DNA from: Leifsonia sp. AK011
GTDB taxonomy: Bacteria > Actinomycetota > Actinomycetes > Actinomycetales > Microbacteriaceae
Direction of reading: 5' to 3'
NCBI RefSeq assembly: GCF_013410945.1
Contig: NZ_JACCCH010000001.1
Coordinates: 62,001-126,000, forward strand
Length of the DNA stretch: 64,000 bases
In this document: in pieces, positions 1-8,314 of the stretch
How positions within the stretch are numbered: the first letter of the stretch is position 1
Layout of the letters: each line of letters opens with the position of its first letter
Notes under the pieces: generated by a model
Database searches by the model: none
What the model was told of the DNA's origin: nothing
What the model saw: only the letters and a program-made list of their open reading frames with translations
Made by a program: the position numbers and the translations under genes

Positions 1-389
1 TCGAAGCCAAGACTCCACGCGACGGCGGCGGCCGAGGCGAGCGTAGTGGCGAGGAGCGCCGACGTGAGGCCCCGGTCGTTGCCACCGTTGGTCGCGAGCG
101 TCAGCACGGCGAGCGCGCCCGCTCCCGCGAGGGCCGCGGAGATCGCCGCGGCGGGGATGCGGCGGCGCACGGTGGGTTCCTCGTCCGAGGTTGGCGCGTC
201 GAGCGGCACGAGGGCCCAGAGCCAGAGGTACAGCAGGATGCCAGCACCTCCAGCGACGGCGAGCGCGAGGGCGAGCATCCGTGTGCCGCGCGTGCTCCAG
301 CCGAGGTGACGAGCCACACCCGCGCAGACGCCACCGAGCATCACGTCGCGGGGACGCGAGAGTGCTGGGCGTTCGGCGAGGGTGGTCAC
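1..389 (-). CDS. PspC-domain protein, probably a sensor histidine kinase (partial, N-terminal 129 residues)
   Basis: The reverse-strand frame is open from a GTG at 389 to the window edge. It encodes a PspC domain in the first 60 residues (motif VMLGGVCAGVARHLG, then a hydrophobic helix with GILLYLWLWALVPLD), followed by at least two more membrane segments. A PspC domain at the N-terminus of a membrane protein beside a divergent PspC gene is the usual layout of actinobacterial PspC-type histidine kinases of the DesK/LiaS kind, which report envelope stress. The kinase part would lie outside the window, so the kinase call is inference; the PspC domain itself is clear. It shares its upstream region with the divergent PspC gene at 503. 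Confidence 0.75.
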   Translation of the reverse strand, partial: MTTLAERPALSRPRDVMLGGVCAGVARHLGWSTRGTRMLALALAVAGGAGILLYLWLWALVPLDAPTSDEEPTVRRRIPAAAISAALAGAGALAVLTLATNGGNDRGLTSALLATTLASAAAVAWSLGF

Positions 390-489
390 CCCTGAATCCA
401 AGCAGGTTAAGCCGTGATCAGGGCCCACCCGGGGTGCGAATCAGGGTCGAATCAGGGTGATACCTCATGGCACGCCGTGCGCGTCAGGG
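390..489. promoter_or_regulatory. Divergent control region with phased TCAGGG motifs
   Basis: The motif TCAGGG occurs at 418-423, 441-446, 452-457 and 484-489 on the + strand and inverted at 390-395. Two copies form a perfect 11-bp tandem (CGAATCAGGGT at 437-447 and 448-458). The + strand distances 23, 11 and 32 are near multiples of a helical turn. A possible -10 (GATACC, 459-464) lies just after the tandem. This looks like the binding region of a response regulator acting on both PspC genes; which regulator is unknown. Confidence 0.5.
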
Positions 490-502
490 CCACGATCGAA
501 AC

Positions 503-2008
503 ATGCCCAAGAACCCAGCACCTGAAACCCCACCGACCGAGGAACCGGCCGCCGCCGAGGCCCCCACGCCGCCTCCACCGCTGCGCGGGAGCTACCGCTT
601 CTTCTCCTGGCTGCGCTCGCTCGACCTGCGTCGCGAGCCCGGCTGGATCGGCGGCGTGTGCGCCGGAATCGCGTCGCGGCTCGGCATCGACCCGCTCATC
701 GTGCGGGGCATCGCCGTCGTGATCGCCGTCCTCGGCGGACCGGCGATCCTGCTGTACGCGGCGGCGTGGCTCCTGCTGCCCGACGCCAGCGACAAGATCC
801 ACCTCGAGGAGATCTTCCGTGGCCGACTCGAGCCGGCCACGGCGGGCATCGCGGCGTTCTTCGTGCTCGCGATGCTGCCCGTCACCCAGGGATTCTGGTA
901 CGCGGGCGCCGGCTTCTGGGGCATCCCGGACTGGGGAACCGGCTTCGGCCGCGCGCTGTGGACGATCGTGCTCATCGGCGCACTCGTGTGGTTCCTGATC
1001 TGGCTCTCGCGCCGGACGAACCCACCGGTGCCCCCGGCAGCCACGGGGACGTCCGCGACGGATGCCGCGCAGGAGACGTCGGCGAGTGCGGCCGGCACCT
1101 CCGCGACGGGCAGGTCGGCGAACGCGGCCGCTTCGGCCACGTTCGTGGCGTCCGAGACATCCGTCACTCCGCCCGCGGATGCCACGGAGCCCGAGGTCGC
1201 CGACTGGCGGGCCCAGCAGGCCAAGGTGCGCGCCGAGCAGGAGGCGTTCCGCAACCAGCAGGCGAGCGACCGTCACTCCGCCCACCGGGCGGCCGCCGAG
1301 GAGGCCCGCGCGGTTCGCGCCGCGCAGCGGGAGAAGGATCGCGTCGCCTATGCGCGCACCCGGTCGAACCCGCTGTACTCGCTTGTCGTGATCGGCGTGG
1401 CTCTCATCACGGGCGGCCTCGCCGTCGTCCTGACGTCCGACGGCGTGCCCACGACGGCATCCGTCACTATCGGCCTCGCCGCGTCGCTCGCCGTGCTCGC
1501 TGTCGGCATCGTCATCAACGGCGTGCGCGGCAAGCGCTCAGGGGGAGCGTCCGGCGTCGCCTGGATCGTGCTCGTCGCCCTGCTCCTCACCGGGAGCGTG
1601 CGCTGGGGCACCGACACCATCGTCGAGTGGGGCCCGAGGTCCACACTCGTGCCGACGAGTTCCCAGGACTACGCGTTCGGAGCGGGACGCGTGACGCTCG
1701 ACCTGCGGGAGATGGAGCCCGAGATCCTCGACGGCTCCAAGCTCGAGGGCAGCTTCGGCGGAGAGTCGGTTAGCCTCACCCTCGGCGCCGGTACCGCGAC
1801 CGTCATCGTTCCCGACGACGTCACCGTCCAGTTCTCCGGCTCGGTGGGCGCGGGATCGATCGATGCCGGCCCCAACGAGGACTCGACGCGCATCGGTCCC
1901 GTCGAGCGCGCCTCCGCAGAATTCGGCCCACGGGACCCCACTCAGCTCATCGTCGTCAGCGTCCAACTCGGCGCCGGCCAGATCCGCGTCATCGAAGCAG
2001 GAGAGTAA
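503..2008 (+). CDS. PspC-domain / LiaF-like membrane protein
   Basis: A 501-residue membrane protein, probably part of an envelope-stress sensing module. A Pro/Ala-rich N-terminus is followed by a PspC domain at about residues 38-95 (GWIGGVCAGIASRLG, then a hydrophobic helix). A charged, coiled-coil-like Ala/Arg/Gln stretch follows at about 230-290, then four more membrane segments at about 290-380. The C-terminal 110 residues have the repetitive Val/Gly beta pattern of LiaF-like domains. I chose ATG 503 because the likely -10 (459-464) would put the transcript start near 471; an in-frame ATG at 467 with AGGGTGA upstream is the alternative. It leads a same-strand cluster running to the response regulator at 5743. 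Confidence 0.8.
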   Translation: MPKNPAPETPPTEEPAAAEAPTPPPPLRGSYRFFSWLRSLDLRREPGWIGGVCAGIASRLGIDPLIVRGIAVVIAVLGGPAILLYAAAWLLLPDASDKIHLEEIFRGRLEPATAGIAAFFVLAMLPVTQGFWYAGAGFWGIPDWGTGFGRALWTIVLIGALVWFLIWLSRRTNPPVPPAATGTSATDAAQETSASAAGTSATGRSANAAASATFVASETSVTPPADATEPEVADWRAQQAKVRAEQEAFRNQQASDRHSAHRAAAEEARAVRAAQREKDRVAYARTRSNPLYSLVVIGVALITGGLAVVLTSDGVPTTASVTIGLAASLAVLAVGIVINGVRGKRSGGASGVAWIVLVALLLTGSVRWGTDTIVEWGPRSTLVPTSSQDYAFGAGRVTLDLREMEPEILDGSKLEGSFGGESVSLTLGAGTATVIVPDDVTVQFSGSVGAGSIDAGPNEDSTRIGPVERASAEFGPRDPTQLIVVSVQLGAGQIRVIEAGE

Positions 2009-2010
2009 CC

Positions 2011-2286
2011 ATGACCGACACCACATCACGACTCACCCCCCGGGGCAGCACCATCACCTGGGGTGTGATCCTCCTGCTGGTCGCGAGCATCACCGGAGTC
2101 ATCACGCTCTTCGGATCGTGGAGCTGGACAGCGGCGGTCTGGCTTGTGATCGCCTTCGGTGCCCTCATGGTGGTCGCGGGGCTCATCGGCGGGATTGCGC
2201 GGGCGGCCACGCGGCCGGCGGCGGCCGAGCCCGTGGCATCCACCGATCGGTTGACCAGCGATTCAACCGAAGTACCGCTGCCGTAA
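2011..2286 (+). CDS. Small two-helix membrane protein
   Basis: A 91-residue protein with two hydrophobic segments at about residues 17-35 and 40-62 and a polar C-terminal tail. The ATG sits 2 bases after the preceding stop codon, with GGAGAG just upstream, so it is almost certainly translated with the PspC gene. I do not recognise a named family. The position suggests an accessory subunit or regulator of the PspC protein. Confidence 0.7.
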   Translation: MTDTTSRLTPRGSTITWGVILLLVASITGVITLFGSWSWTAAVWLVIAFGALMVVAGLIGGIARAATRPAAAEPVASTDRLTSDSTEVPLP

Positions 2287-2313
2287 CTCCCGCTCGACCA
2301 GCACGATGGGTAC

Positions 2314-3198
2314 ATGACATCCGAATCCGTCGTGCTGGTCGAGAACCTGCACAAGAAGTACGGCCACTTCACCGCCGTCGATGGTGTGAGTTTCGACATC
2401 CGTCGCGGCGAGACCTTCGCCCTGCTCGGCCCCAACGGCGCGGGCAAGTCGAGCACCATCGAGATTCTCGAGGGCTACCGTGATCGCACCGGTGGCACCG
2501 CCTCCGTTCTGGGCGTCGACCCGGGCAAGGGCGGCCTCGACTGGAAGGCGAAGCTCGGCATCGTTCTGCAGTCGAGCGGCGAGAGCGGCAACGTGACGGT
2601 GCGCGAGCAGCTCACCCACTTCGCCGGCTTCTACCCGAACCCCCGCGACGTCGACGAGGTCATCGCCGCGGTCGGCCTCGAGGAGAAGCAGAAGACGCTC
2701 ATCCGCAGGCTCTCGGGGGGCCAGCGCCGACGGGTGGATGTCGCGCTCGGCGTCATCGGTCGCCCCGAGCTCCTGTTCCTCGACGAACCCACCACGGGGT
2801 TCGACCCTGAGGCCAGGCGCCAGTTCTGGGACCTCATCCGCTCGCTCAAGGCTGAGGGCACGACCATCCTTCTCACCACCCACTACCTCGACGAGGCCGC
2901 CCAGCTGAGCGATCGTGCCGGGGTCATCGCCGGGGGTCGAATGGTGGCGCTCGGCGGCATCGACGAGATCGGTGGGGCGGATGCCCGGACCCCGGTCGTC
3001 CGTTGGCTCGAGAACGGCGTCCAGCGTGAGGAGCGCACCACAACCCCGGGAGCCCTCGTGGCGCGGCTCGGGGAACCGGACGGTCTCGAGGTCATCCGCC
3101 CGAGCCTCGAGGACATCTACCTGGAGCTCGTGGGTGAGGTTTCGACAGGCCCAACCACCGGGGTAGCCCCGACCGAGAACGAAGGAGCAGCACTGTGA
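2314..3198 (+). CDS. ABC transporter ATP-binding protein (DrrA type)
   Basis: A 294-residue ATPase that would power the permease encoded directly downstream. It shows Walker A GPNGAGKS (residues 39-46), the signature LSGGQRRR near 138, Walker B LLFLDEPTTGFD near 157, and a switch histidine in TTHYLDEA. The C-terminal extension matches the drug and lipid exporter (DrrA/CcmA) subfamily. Its stop overlaps the permease start by 4 bases (3195-3198). Substrate is not predictable; drug, antimicrobial peptide or lipid export is typical beside a two-component system. Confidence 0.9.
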   Translation: MTSESVVLVENLHKKYGHFTAVDGVSFDIRRGETFALLGPNGAGKSSTIEILEGYRDRTGGTASVLGVDPGKGGLDWKAKLGIVLQSSGESGNVTVREQLTHFAGFYPNPRDVDEVIAAVGLEEKQKTLIRRLSGGQRRRVDVALGVIGRPELLFLDEPTTGFDPEARRQFWDLIRSLKAEGTTILLTTHYLDEAAQLSDRAGVIAGGRMVALGGIDEIGGADARTPVVRWLENGVQREERTTTPGALVARLGEPDGLEVIRPSLEDIYLELVGEVSTGPTTGVAPTENEGAAL

Positions 3199-3995
3199 AC
3201 ACGCTCGTACTCGGCGGCAGCCGCATCGGCTACGAGGTCCGGACCTATTTCAGGCAGGGCGACACCGTCTTCTTCACGTTCCTCTTCCCCCTCCTGTTCC
3301 TGACCATCTTCTCGGTGGCCTTCAGCTCGCAGACCTTCGGTGCCCCCGGCGAGGAGATCAGCGCTGCGACGTTCTACCTCCCAGGGATGCTCGCCGCCGG
3401 CCTGCTCCTGAGCGGACTGCAGAACATGGCCATCGACATTGCCAACGAGAAGAGCGACGGAACCCTCAAGCGCTTCGCGGGCACACCACTACCGGTGATG
3501 AGCTACTTCATCGGCAAGATCGGTCAGGTGCTCGTGACGGGCATCCTGCAGGCCGCCCTGCTTCTCCTGGTGGCCCGGTTCGTCTTCCAGGTCGACCTGC
3601 CCACCGACCCTGGCAAGTGGGTGACCTTCGCCTGGGTGTTCGTGCTCGGCGTCACGACCTCCGCCGTTCTGGGCATCGCCCTCAGCGCGCTTCCCCGCAG
3701 CGGCAAAAGTGCGACCGCCGTCATCATCCCGATCACCCTCGTGCTCCAGTTCATCTCGGGCGTCTACCTGAGCTTCTCGCAGCTGCCGGAGTGGCTGCAG
3801 AACTTCGCAAGCCTCTTCCCACTCAAGTGGATGGCGCAGGGGATGCGCGAGGTGTTCCTGCCCGCGAGCTTCGAGGTGCTCGAACAGAACGAGAGCTGGA
3901 ACCTCCCGGGCGTCGCGATCGCCTGCGGCATCTGGCTCGTCGTCGGCCTCATCGTGACCCGCCTCACGTTCCGGTGGATCCGCAAGGATAGCTAG
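3195..3995 (+). CDS. ABC transporter permease (ABC-2 / DrrB type)
   Basis: A 266-residue integral membrane protein with six predicted helices and the ABC-2 layout: an N-terminal amphipathic stretch, helix 1 at about 28-48, and a conserved FPLKWMAQGMREVFLP loop near 210 before the last helix. GTG start overlaps the ATPase stop. The next gene, a histidine kinase, starts on the base after the stop codon. It forms a two-gene exporter with the upstream ATPase. Confidence 0.88.
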   Translation: MNTLVLGGSRIGYEVRTYFRQGDTVFFTFLFPLLFLTIFSVAFSSQTFGAPGEEISAATFYLPGMLAAGLLLSGLQNMAIDIANEKSDGTLKRFAGTPLPVMSYFIGKIGQVLVTGILQAALLLLVARFVFQVDLPTDPGKWVTFAWVFVLGVTTSAVLGIALSALPRSGKSATAVIIPITLVLQFISGVYLSFSQLPEWLQNFASLFPLKWMAQGMREVFLPASFEVLEQNESWNLPGVAIACGIWLVVGLIVTRLTFRWIRKDS

Positions 3996-5132
3996 ATGGA
4001 CGATGCGCGCTGGTGGCACGTGGGGGTGACGGCGATCGTCGTCGTCCTCTCCGCATTGCTCTGGGTTGGCGCGGAGTCTGTCACGGCCTGGGGCGTGGGC
4101 GCGCAGGCAGCACTTCTGGTGTTCGCCGCGGCGTGGTTCCTCGTGGGCAGACGCGCGTTCCTCGCACCGCGATGGACGATCCCGTACCTCGTTGTCATGA
4201 TCGCGGCGGTCGGTGTCGCCGTGAGCTTCAGCCCCTTCATGGCGATCCTGCAGTGTGTTGCCTACCCGCTCGTCTGGGTGCTGCTGGCCACGCGCAGGGC
4301 GGCTATCGTCGCCAACGTCATCCTCGCCACCGTCGTCGGGTTCGGGTACGTCGTCGCCACCGGGGATCCGGCACAGGCCATCGGAACTGCCAGCCTGTCG
4401 CTGGTCTTCAGCGTCGCGCTCGGCCTCTGGATCACGCAGATCGCCGACCGCAGCCACGAGCGTCAGCGCCTGCTCGACGAACTGCGCGCAACCCAGGATC
4501 AACTCGCGGCCGCGAGTCGCGACGCCGGCGTCTCGAGCGAGCGCGAGCGCCTCGCCCGCGAGATCCACGACACCATCGCCCAGGACCTCACCGGGCTCGT
4601 GCTTCTCGCGCAGCAGGCCCAGCGCGAACTGGCCTCAGGCGATGTGTCGGCGACGGATGCCCGGCTCCAGCTCATCGAGGAGAACGCGCACACGGCCCTC
4701 GCCGAGACCAGGGCGCTGGTTGCGGCGAGCGCCCCCGTGGGTCTCACGAGCGGGGAGTTGATGGACGCACTCCGGCGGCTCGCGGAGCGGTTCACTCGCG
4801 AGACATCCATCGCTGTCACCGTCGAGGGCGACCCCGGCGCCGTCGACCGGGACCAGGAGGTTGTGCTGCTGCGGTGCGCGCAGGAGGGGCTCGCGAACGT
4901 GCGCAAGCACTCGGGGGCGACCGCGGTGACCCTCCAGCTGTCGGTGATCTCCGGCGATGTTCGGCTCCGGGTGCGCGACAACGGGCACGGCTTCGACGAC
5001 GCCGCACCCTCCCTGGGCTTCGGACTCGGCGGGATGCGCGACCGACTCGCCCTCGTCGGCGGATTCCTCGACGTGACGAGCTCCACCTCCGGCACCGTGC
5101 TCACTGCCAGTCTCCCGAGGAACCAGTCGTGA
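3996..5132 (+). CDS. Sensor histidine kinase (DesK/NarL-partner family)
   Basis: A 378-residue kinase. Four to five membrane helices occupy residues 8-145. They are followed by a dimerisation helix with the phospho-acceptor histidine at about 191 (ERERLAREIHDTIAQDLTG), then a HATPase_c domain with N box EGLANVRKH near 300, DNGHGFD near 335 and GFGLGGMRDR near 350. HisKA_3 kinases of this type pair with LuxR-class regulators, and one overlaps its 3' end. It probably senses membrane or envelope perturbation and controls the exporter, by analogy with similar gene sets. Confidence 0.9.
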   Translation: MDDARWWHVGVTAIVVVLSALLWVGAESVTAWGVGAQAALLVFAAAWFLVGRRAFLAPRWTIPYLVVMIAAVGVAVSFSPFMAILQCVAYPLVWVLLATRRAAIVANVILATVVGFGYVVATGDPAQAIGTASLSLVFSVALGLWITQIADRSHERQRLLDELRATQDQLAAASRDAGVSSERERLAREIHDTIAQDLTGLVLLAQQAQRELASGDVSATDARLQLIEENAHTALAETRALVAASAPVGLTSGELMDALRRLAERFTRETSIAVTVEGDPGAVDRDQEVVLLRCAQEGLANVRKHSGATAVTLQLSVISGDVRLRVRDNGHGFDDAAPSLGFGLGGMRDRLALVGGFLDVTSSTSGTVLTASLPRNQS

Positions 5133-5743
5133 TCCGCGTCCTGGTCGCCGACGACCACCCGATCGTTCGCGGCGGCATCGTGAGCCTGCTGGGGGCCGCC
5201 GATGACATCGAGGTGGTCGGCGAGGCGACCGACGGGCTGGAGGCCGTCAGGCTCGCGGCCTCGCTCGAGCCGGACCTCGTGCTCATGGACCTGCGCATGC
5301 CCGGCATCGACGGCGACGAGGCCACCTCGCGAATACTCGCGGCCCAGCCGACAGTGCGCGTGGTTGTGCTCACGACGTACGAGTCGGATGCGAGCATCCT
5401 GACCGCGATCGAAGCGGGGGCGAGCGGGTACCTCCTGAAGGCCGCACCCCCTGAGGAGATTCTCGCGGGCATCCGCTCGGTGGCACGCGGTGAGGTGGCG
5501 CTCGCCCCCTCCATCGCGGCGACGCTCGTGCGCGGGATGGCGCGGCCGGCCGTCACGCTCAGTGCGCGTGAGACCGAGGTGCTGCGACTCGTCGCCCAGG
5601 GCAGCAGCAACCGGGCGATAGCCGCTGCGCTCTTCGTGAGCGAGGCGACCGTGAAAACGCACCTCATCCACGTGTTCGACAAGCTCGACGTGAACGACCG
5701 CACCCGCGCGGTCACGAAGGCGATGGAGCTGGGGCTGCTGTAG
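5129..5743 (+). CDS. Response regulator, NarL/LuxR class
   Basis: A 204-residue regulator. The receiver domain covers residues 1-120, with acidic pocket DD (8-9), phospho-acceptor Asp54 (LVLMDLRMPG) and Lys104 (GYLLKAA). The LuxR-type HTH lies at about 142-200 (LSARETEVLRLVAQG, then VSEATVKTHL). The start is GTG 5129 inside the kinase's terminal GTGA overlap; longer in-frame extensions are out-of-frame shadows of the kinase gene. Partner of the kinase just upstream and a candidate binder of the TCAGGG array at 390-489. Confidence 0.92.
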   Translation: MIRVLVADDHPIVRGGIVSLLGAADDIEVVGEATDGLEAVRLAASLEPDLVLMDLRMPGIDGDEATSRILAAQPTVRVVVLTTYESDASILTAIEAGASGYLLKAAPPEEILAGIRSVARGEVALAPSIAATLVRGMARPAVTLSARETEVLRLVAQGSSNRAIAAALFVSEATVKTHLIHVFDKLDVNDRTRAVTKAMELGLL

Positions 5744-5764
5744 TGGTGGCCCGAGGTCGACGGT

Positions 5765-5937
5765 GGTGAGGTTTCGATGACGCCGGGCTGCGCCGCGGCT
5801 ACTCAACCCACAGCAGGCCGGGCTTCGCCGCGGCTACTCAACCCCGAGCAGGCCGGGCTTCGCCGCGGCTACTCAACCCCCAGCGATTACCTCGTGGGTT
5901 GAGGAGCTCGCGCCAGCGAGCGTCTCGAAACCTCACC
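5765..5937. repeat. Palindromic convergent-intergenic repeat with three 35-bp tandem units
   Basis: The element is bounded by GGTGAGGTTTCGA (5765-5777) and its inverse TCGAAACCTCACC (5925-5937). Inside are three near-identical 35-bp units starting at 5782, 5817 and 5852, each GCCGGGCTTCGCCGCGGCTA followed by CTCAACCC. It fills the gap between convergent genes and may act as a bidirectional transcription end or a REP-like element. Related copies lie at 30053-30140 and 46061-46159, with a weaker one at 15229-15270. Confidence 0.75.
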
Positions 5938-5955
5938 GACGAGATCTGGCGGCCG

Positions 5956-6714
5956 TTACGCGTTCTGGCGCCGGAAGACGCGCGTGCCGATCCAGACTCC
6001 GGCCGCGATGAGCACTGCCGTCCAGAACAGCGCCCAGAGCGGCCCCGGCCCCACCAGGTCGCCGGCGAAGAGATCTCGGATGCCCTGCACGATGTGCTTG
6101 ACGGGAACGATGTCCGAGAGCCGCTGCAGCCACTCCGGCGCGATCGTCATCGGGAGCAGGATGCCACTCAGCAGGATGAGCGGAAGCGAGACGCCATTCG
6201 CCACTGCAGCCAGCGCATCCTCCGTCTTCACCGTGAGCGCGAGCGCGTACCCGGCCGACGCGATAGCGCCCGTGAGCACAACCGCGATGAGGAACCCGAT
6301 CAGGATGCCCGCGGGAGAGCCGCGCAGACCGAAAGCGAACGCGAGCCCCACCAGGATCGCGCTCTGCACACTCACCTGCAGCATGTCCTTGAGCACCCGC
6401 CCGAGCAGGAGCGCCGTGCGCGAGGCCGGCGTCACACGCTCTGCCTCGATCACGCCGTCGCGGTACTCGCCCACGAGCCCGAAGCCGACGAACAGGGCGC
6501 CGAACACCGCGAGCTGCACGAGGAGCCCCGGTACGAAGAGCCGGTAGGCGTTGTCGGAGCCGAGCTGGGCCGCGAGCGGCTCCAGCAGCGGGCCGAACAG
6601 CACGAGGTAGAGCACGGGCTGGGTGAGACCGATCACGATCCAGATCGGCTCGCGCAGGGCGAGCTTGAGCTGGCGGCCGAAGATGATGCCTGTGTCGCGC
6701 AGGAAGATACGCAT
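5956..6714 (-). CDS. ABC transporter permease (ABC-2 / DrrB type)
   Basis: A 252-residue membrane protein with six predicted helices. An N-terminal segment with QLKLALREPIWIVIGLTQP leads into helix 1 with VLYLVLFGPLL. The pre-final loop LQRLSDIVPVKHIVQGIRDL is the usual ABC-2 feature. Two bases separate it from the upstream ATPase, so the pair is one transporter. The N-terminal motif resembles DrrB-like daunorubicin-type exporters; the substrate is unknown. Confidence 0.88.
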   Translation of the reverse strand: MRIFLRDTGIIFGRQLKLALREPIWIVIGLTQPVLYLVLFGPLLEPLAAQLGSDNAYRLFVPGLLVQLAVFGALFVGFGLVGEYRDGVIEAERVTPASRTALLLGRVLKDMLQVSVQSAILVGLAFAFGLRGSPAGILIGFLIAVVLTGAIASAGYALALTVKTEDALAAVANGVSLPLILLSGILLPMTIAPEWLQRLSDIVPVKHIVQGIRDLFAGDLVGPGPLWALFWTAVLIAAGVWIGTRVFRRQNA

Positions 6715-6716
6715 GG

Positions 6717-7679
6717 CTAGTCCGATTCCCGGAGCGATCGCCCCGTCATGGTGAGGAAGACATCGTCGAGGGTGGGGCGCCGAACCTCGATCGACTCGAG
6801 GGAGACGCCAGCAGCGTCCAGCGCGCGAAGCAGGTCGGGCATGGCCTTGCCGCCGTTGGTGACGCGCGCCGAGACGAGGAGGCCGTCGGTGGAGACCTCG
6901 GATGTCGCGACCGCCGCGAGCGTGGTGGCAGCTGCCGCGGCATCCGCCTCGCTGGCCAGGGTCAACGCGACGAGGTCGCCGGACACCTGCTGCTTGAGCG
7001 CCTCCGGGGTGTCGCTCGCGACGATCACGCCGTGGTCGATGACCATGATGCGGTCGCAGAGGGCGTCGGCCTCGTCGAGGTAGTGCGTGGTGAGGAAGAC
7101 CGTGGAACCGCGCTTGGTGCGCAGGTCGGAGATGTGGGTCCAGAGGTTGGCGCGGGCCTGCGGGTCGAGGCCCGTCGTCGGCTCGTCGAGGAACACCAGG
7201 CGCGGGTCGTGCACGAGCCCCATCGCGATATCGAGGCGACGGCGCTGGCCGCCGCTGAGGGTCTTGGTCGGGCGATCCCAGAGCCCCTCCAGGTCGAGCT
7301 GGTCGAAGAGTTCGCGCCCGCGGGACTCCGCCTGCTGCTTGCTGATGCCGTACAGGCGACCGTGCGCGACAATCTCGCTGCCCGCCACGGCGAGGCTCGA
7401 CGTTGAGCCGCTCTGCGAGACGTAGCCGATGGCCTGGCGCACCTTGACCGGCTCCGTCGCCAGGTCGAAGCCCGCGACCGTGGCCTTGCCCGCGGTGGGC
7501 TTGAGGAGCGTGGTGAGCATGCGGAGCGTCGTGGTTTTGCCCGCGCCGTTCGGACCGAGGAAGCCGACGATCTCCCCCTCGGCGACATCGATGTCGACGC
7601 CCGCAACGGCGACCACCTCGGACTTCTGCTTGCCCCGCCCCGTGAGGAACGTGCGGGCAAGGCCGCGTGCTTCGATCAC
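6717..7679 (-). CDS. ABC transporter ATP-binding protein (DrrA type)
   Basis: A 320-residue ATPase with Walker A GPNGAGKT (about residues 39-46), signature LSGGQRRRLDIA near 142, Walker B LVFLDEPTTGLD near 162 and switch His in TTHYLDEADALCD. The long C-terminal region ending in RPTLDDVFLTMTG is typical of DrrA proteins and helps regulate the permease. The GTG start is preceded by GAGGAG with good spacing. It is co-transcribed with the permease at 5956. Confidence 0.9.
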   Translation of the reverse strand: MIEARGLARTFLTGRGKQKSEVVAVAGVDIDVAEGEIVGFLGPNGAGKTTTLRMLTTLLKPTAGKATVAGFDLATEPVKVRQAIGYVSQSGSTSSLAVAGSEIVAHGRLYGISKQQAESRGRELFDQLDLEGLWDRPTKTLSGGQRRRLDIAMGLVHDPRLVFLDEPTTGLDPQARANLWTHISDLRTKRGSTVFLTTHYLDEADALCDRIMVIDHGVIVASDTPEALKQQVSGDLVALTLASEADAAAAATTLAAVATSEVSTDGLLVSARVTNGGKAMPDLLRALDAAGVSLESIEVRRPTLDDVFLTMTGRSLRESD

Positions 7680-7753
7680 CGTGTTCTCCTCAGCCTGGTC
7701 GCGCCTTCTGGCGTCTGACAGTAGCGCCTGGCGCTGACACCCGGGGTTCCGCC

Positions 7754-7759
7754 TAGGGT
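7754..7759 (+). promoter_or_regulatory. Leaderless -10 hexamer (Nudix gene)
   Basis: TAGGGT lies exactly 6 bases before ATG 7766, the geometry expected when transcription starts on the start codon. Confidence 0.5.
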
Positions 7760-7765
7760 GAGGGA

Positions 7766-8314
7766 ATGGCCTGGCAGACCCTTTCGTCCCGCACCGTCTA
7801 CGAGAACCGCTGGCTGTCGGTGCGCGAGGACGACGTGATCGGGCCGGGCGGGCCGGGCATCTACGGGGTCGTGACGGTGCGGCATCCCGCGGTCTTCATC
7901 GTGGCCGTCGACGACAGCGACCGCGTGTGTTTCGTCGAGATCGACCGCTACGCCACGGGCGGGCCGTCGATCGAGGTGCCAGCCGGCGGCACCGACGGCG
8001 AGGACCCGCTCGTCGCGGCGCAGCGTGAGCTCCGGGAGGAGACCGGGCTCGTGGCGGACGACTGGACCCTCCTCGGACGGATGAACGCCCTCAACGGTGT
8101 CGCGAATGCCCCCGAGTTCGTCTACCTGGCGCGCCAGCTGACTCTCGACGCGAGCGCGGAGACCGCGGCCACCCAGGAGGAGGAGGGCATCGGCGAGGTT
8201 AGCTGGGTTCCGTTCGCCGACGCACTCACGATGATCGCGGATGGCACAATCTCCGACGGCGAGACCGTTGCCGCTCTCGCCTACGCGGCGATCCACCTGC
8301 GCCGGTTGGGCTAG
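7766..8314 (+). CDS. Nudix hydrolase (ADP-ribose pyrophosphatase-like)
   Basis: A 182-residue hydrolase of nucleoside-diphosphate-linked compounds. The Nudix box sits at about residues 72-94: GG then E..L..AA, with the core RELREETGL. The N-terminal VYENRWLSVREDDV and the WVPFADALTMI segment after the catalytic core match ADP-ribose/ADP-sugar pyrophosphatases (NudF-like). The gene has its own probable leaderless promoter (TAGGGT, N6, ATG). Its last 4 bases overlap the convergent murB. Exact substrate is not certain. Confidence 0.88.
   Translation: MAWQTLSSRTVYENRWLSVREDDVIGPGGPGIYGVVTVRHPAVFIVAVDDSDRVCFVEIDRYATGGPSIEVPAGGTDGEDPLVAAQRELREETGLVADDWTLLGRMNALNGVANAPEFVYLARQLTLDASAETAATQEEEGIGEVSWVPFADALTMIADGTISDGETVAALAYAAIHLRRLG

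Noticed and set aside
5782-5886. Possible CRISPR array
   Set aside because: The three 35-bp units are directly contiguous with no spacers, and no cas genes are present.
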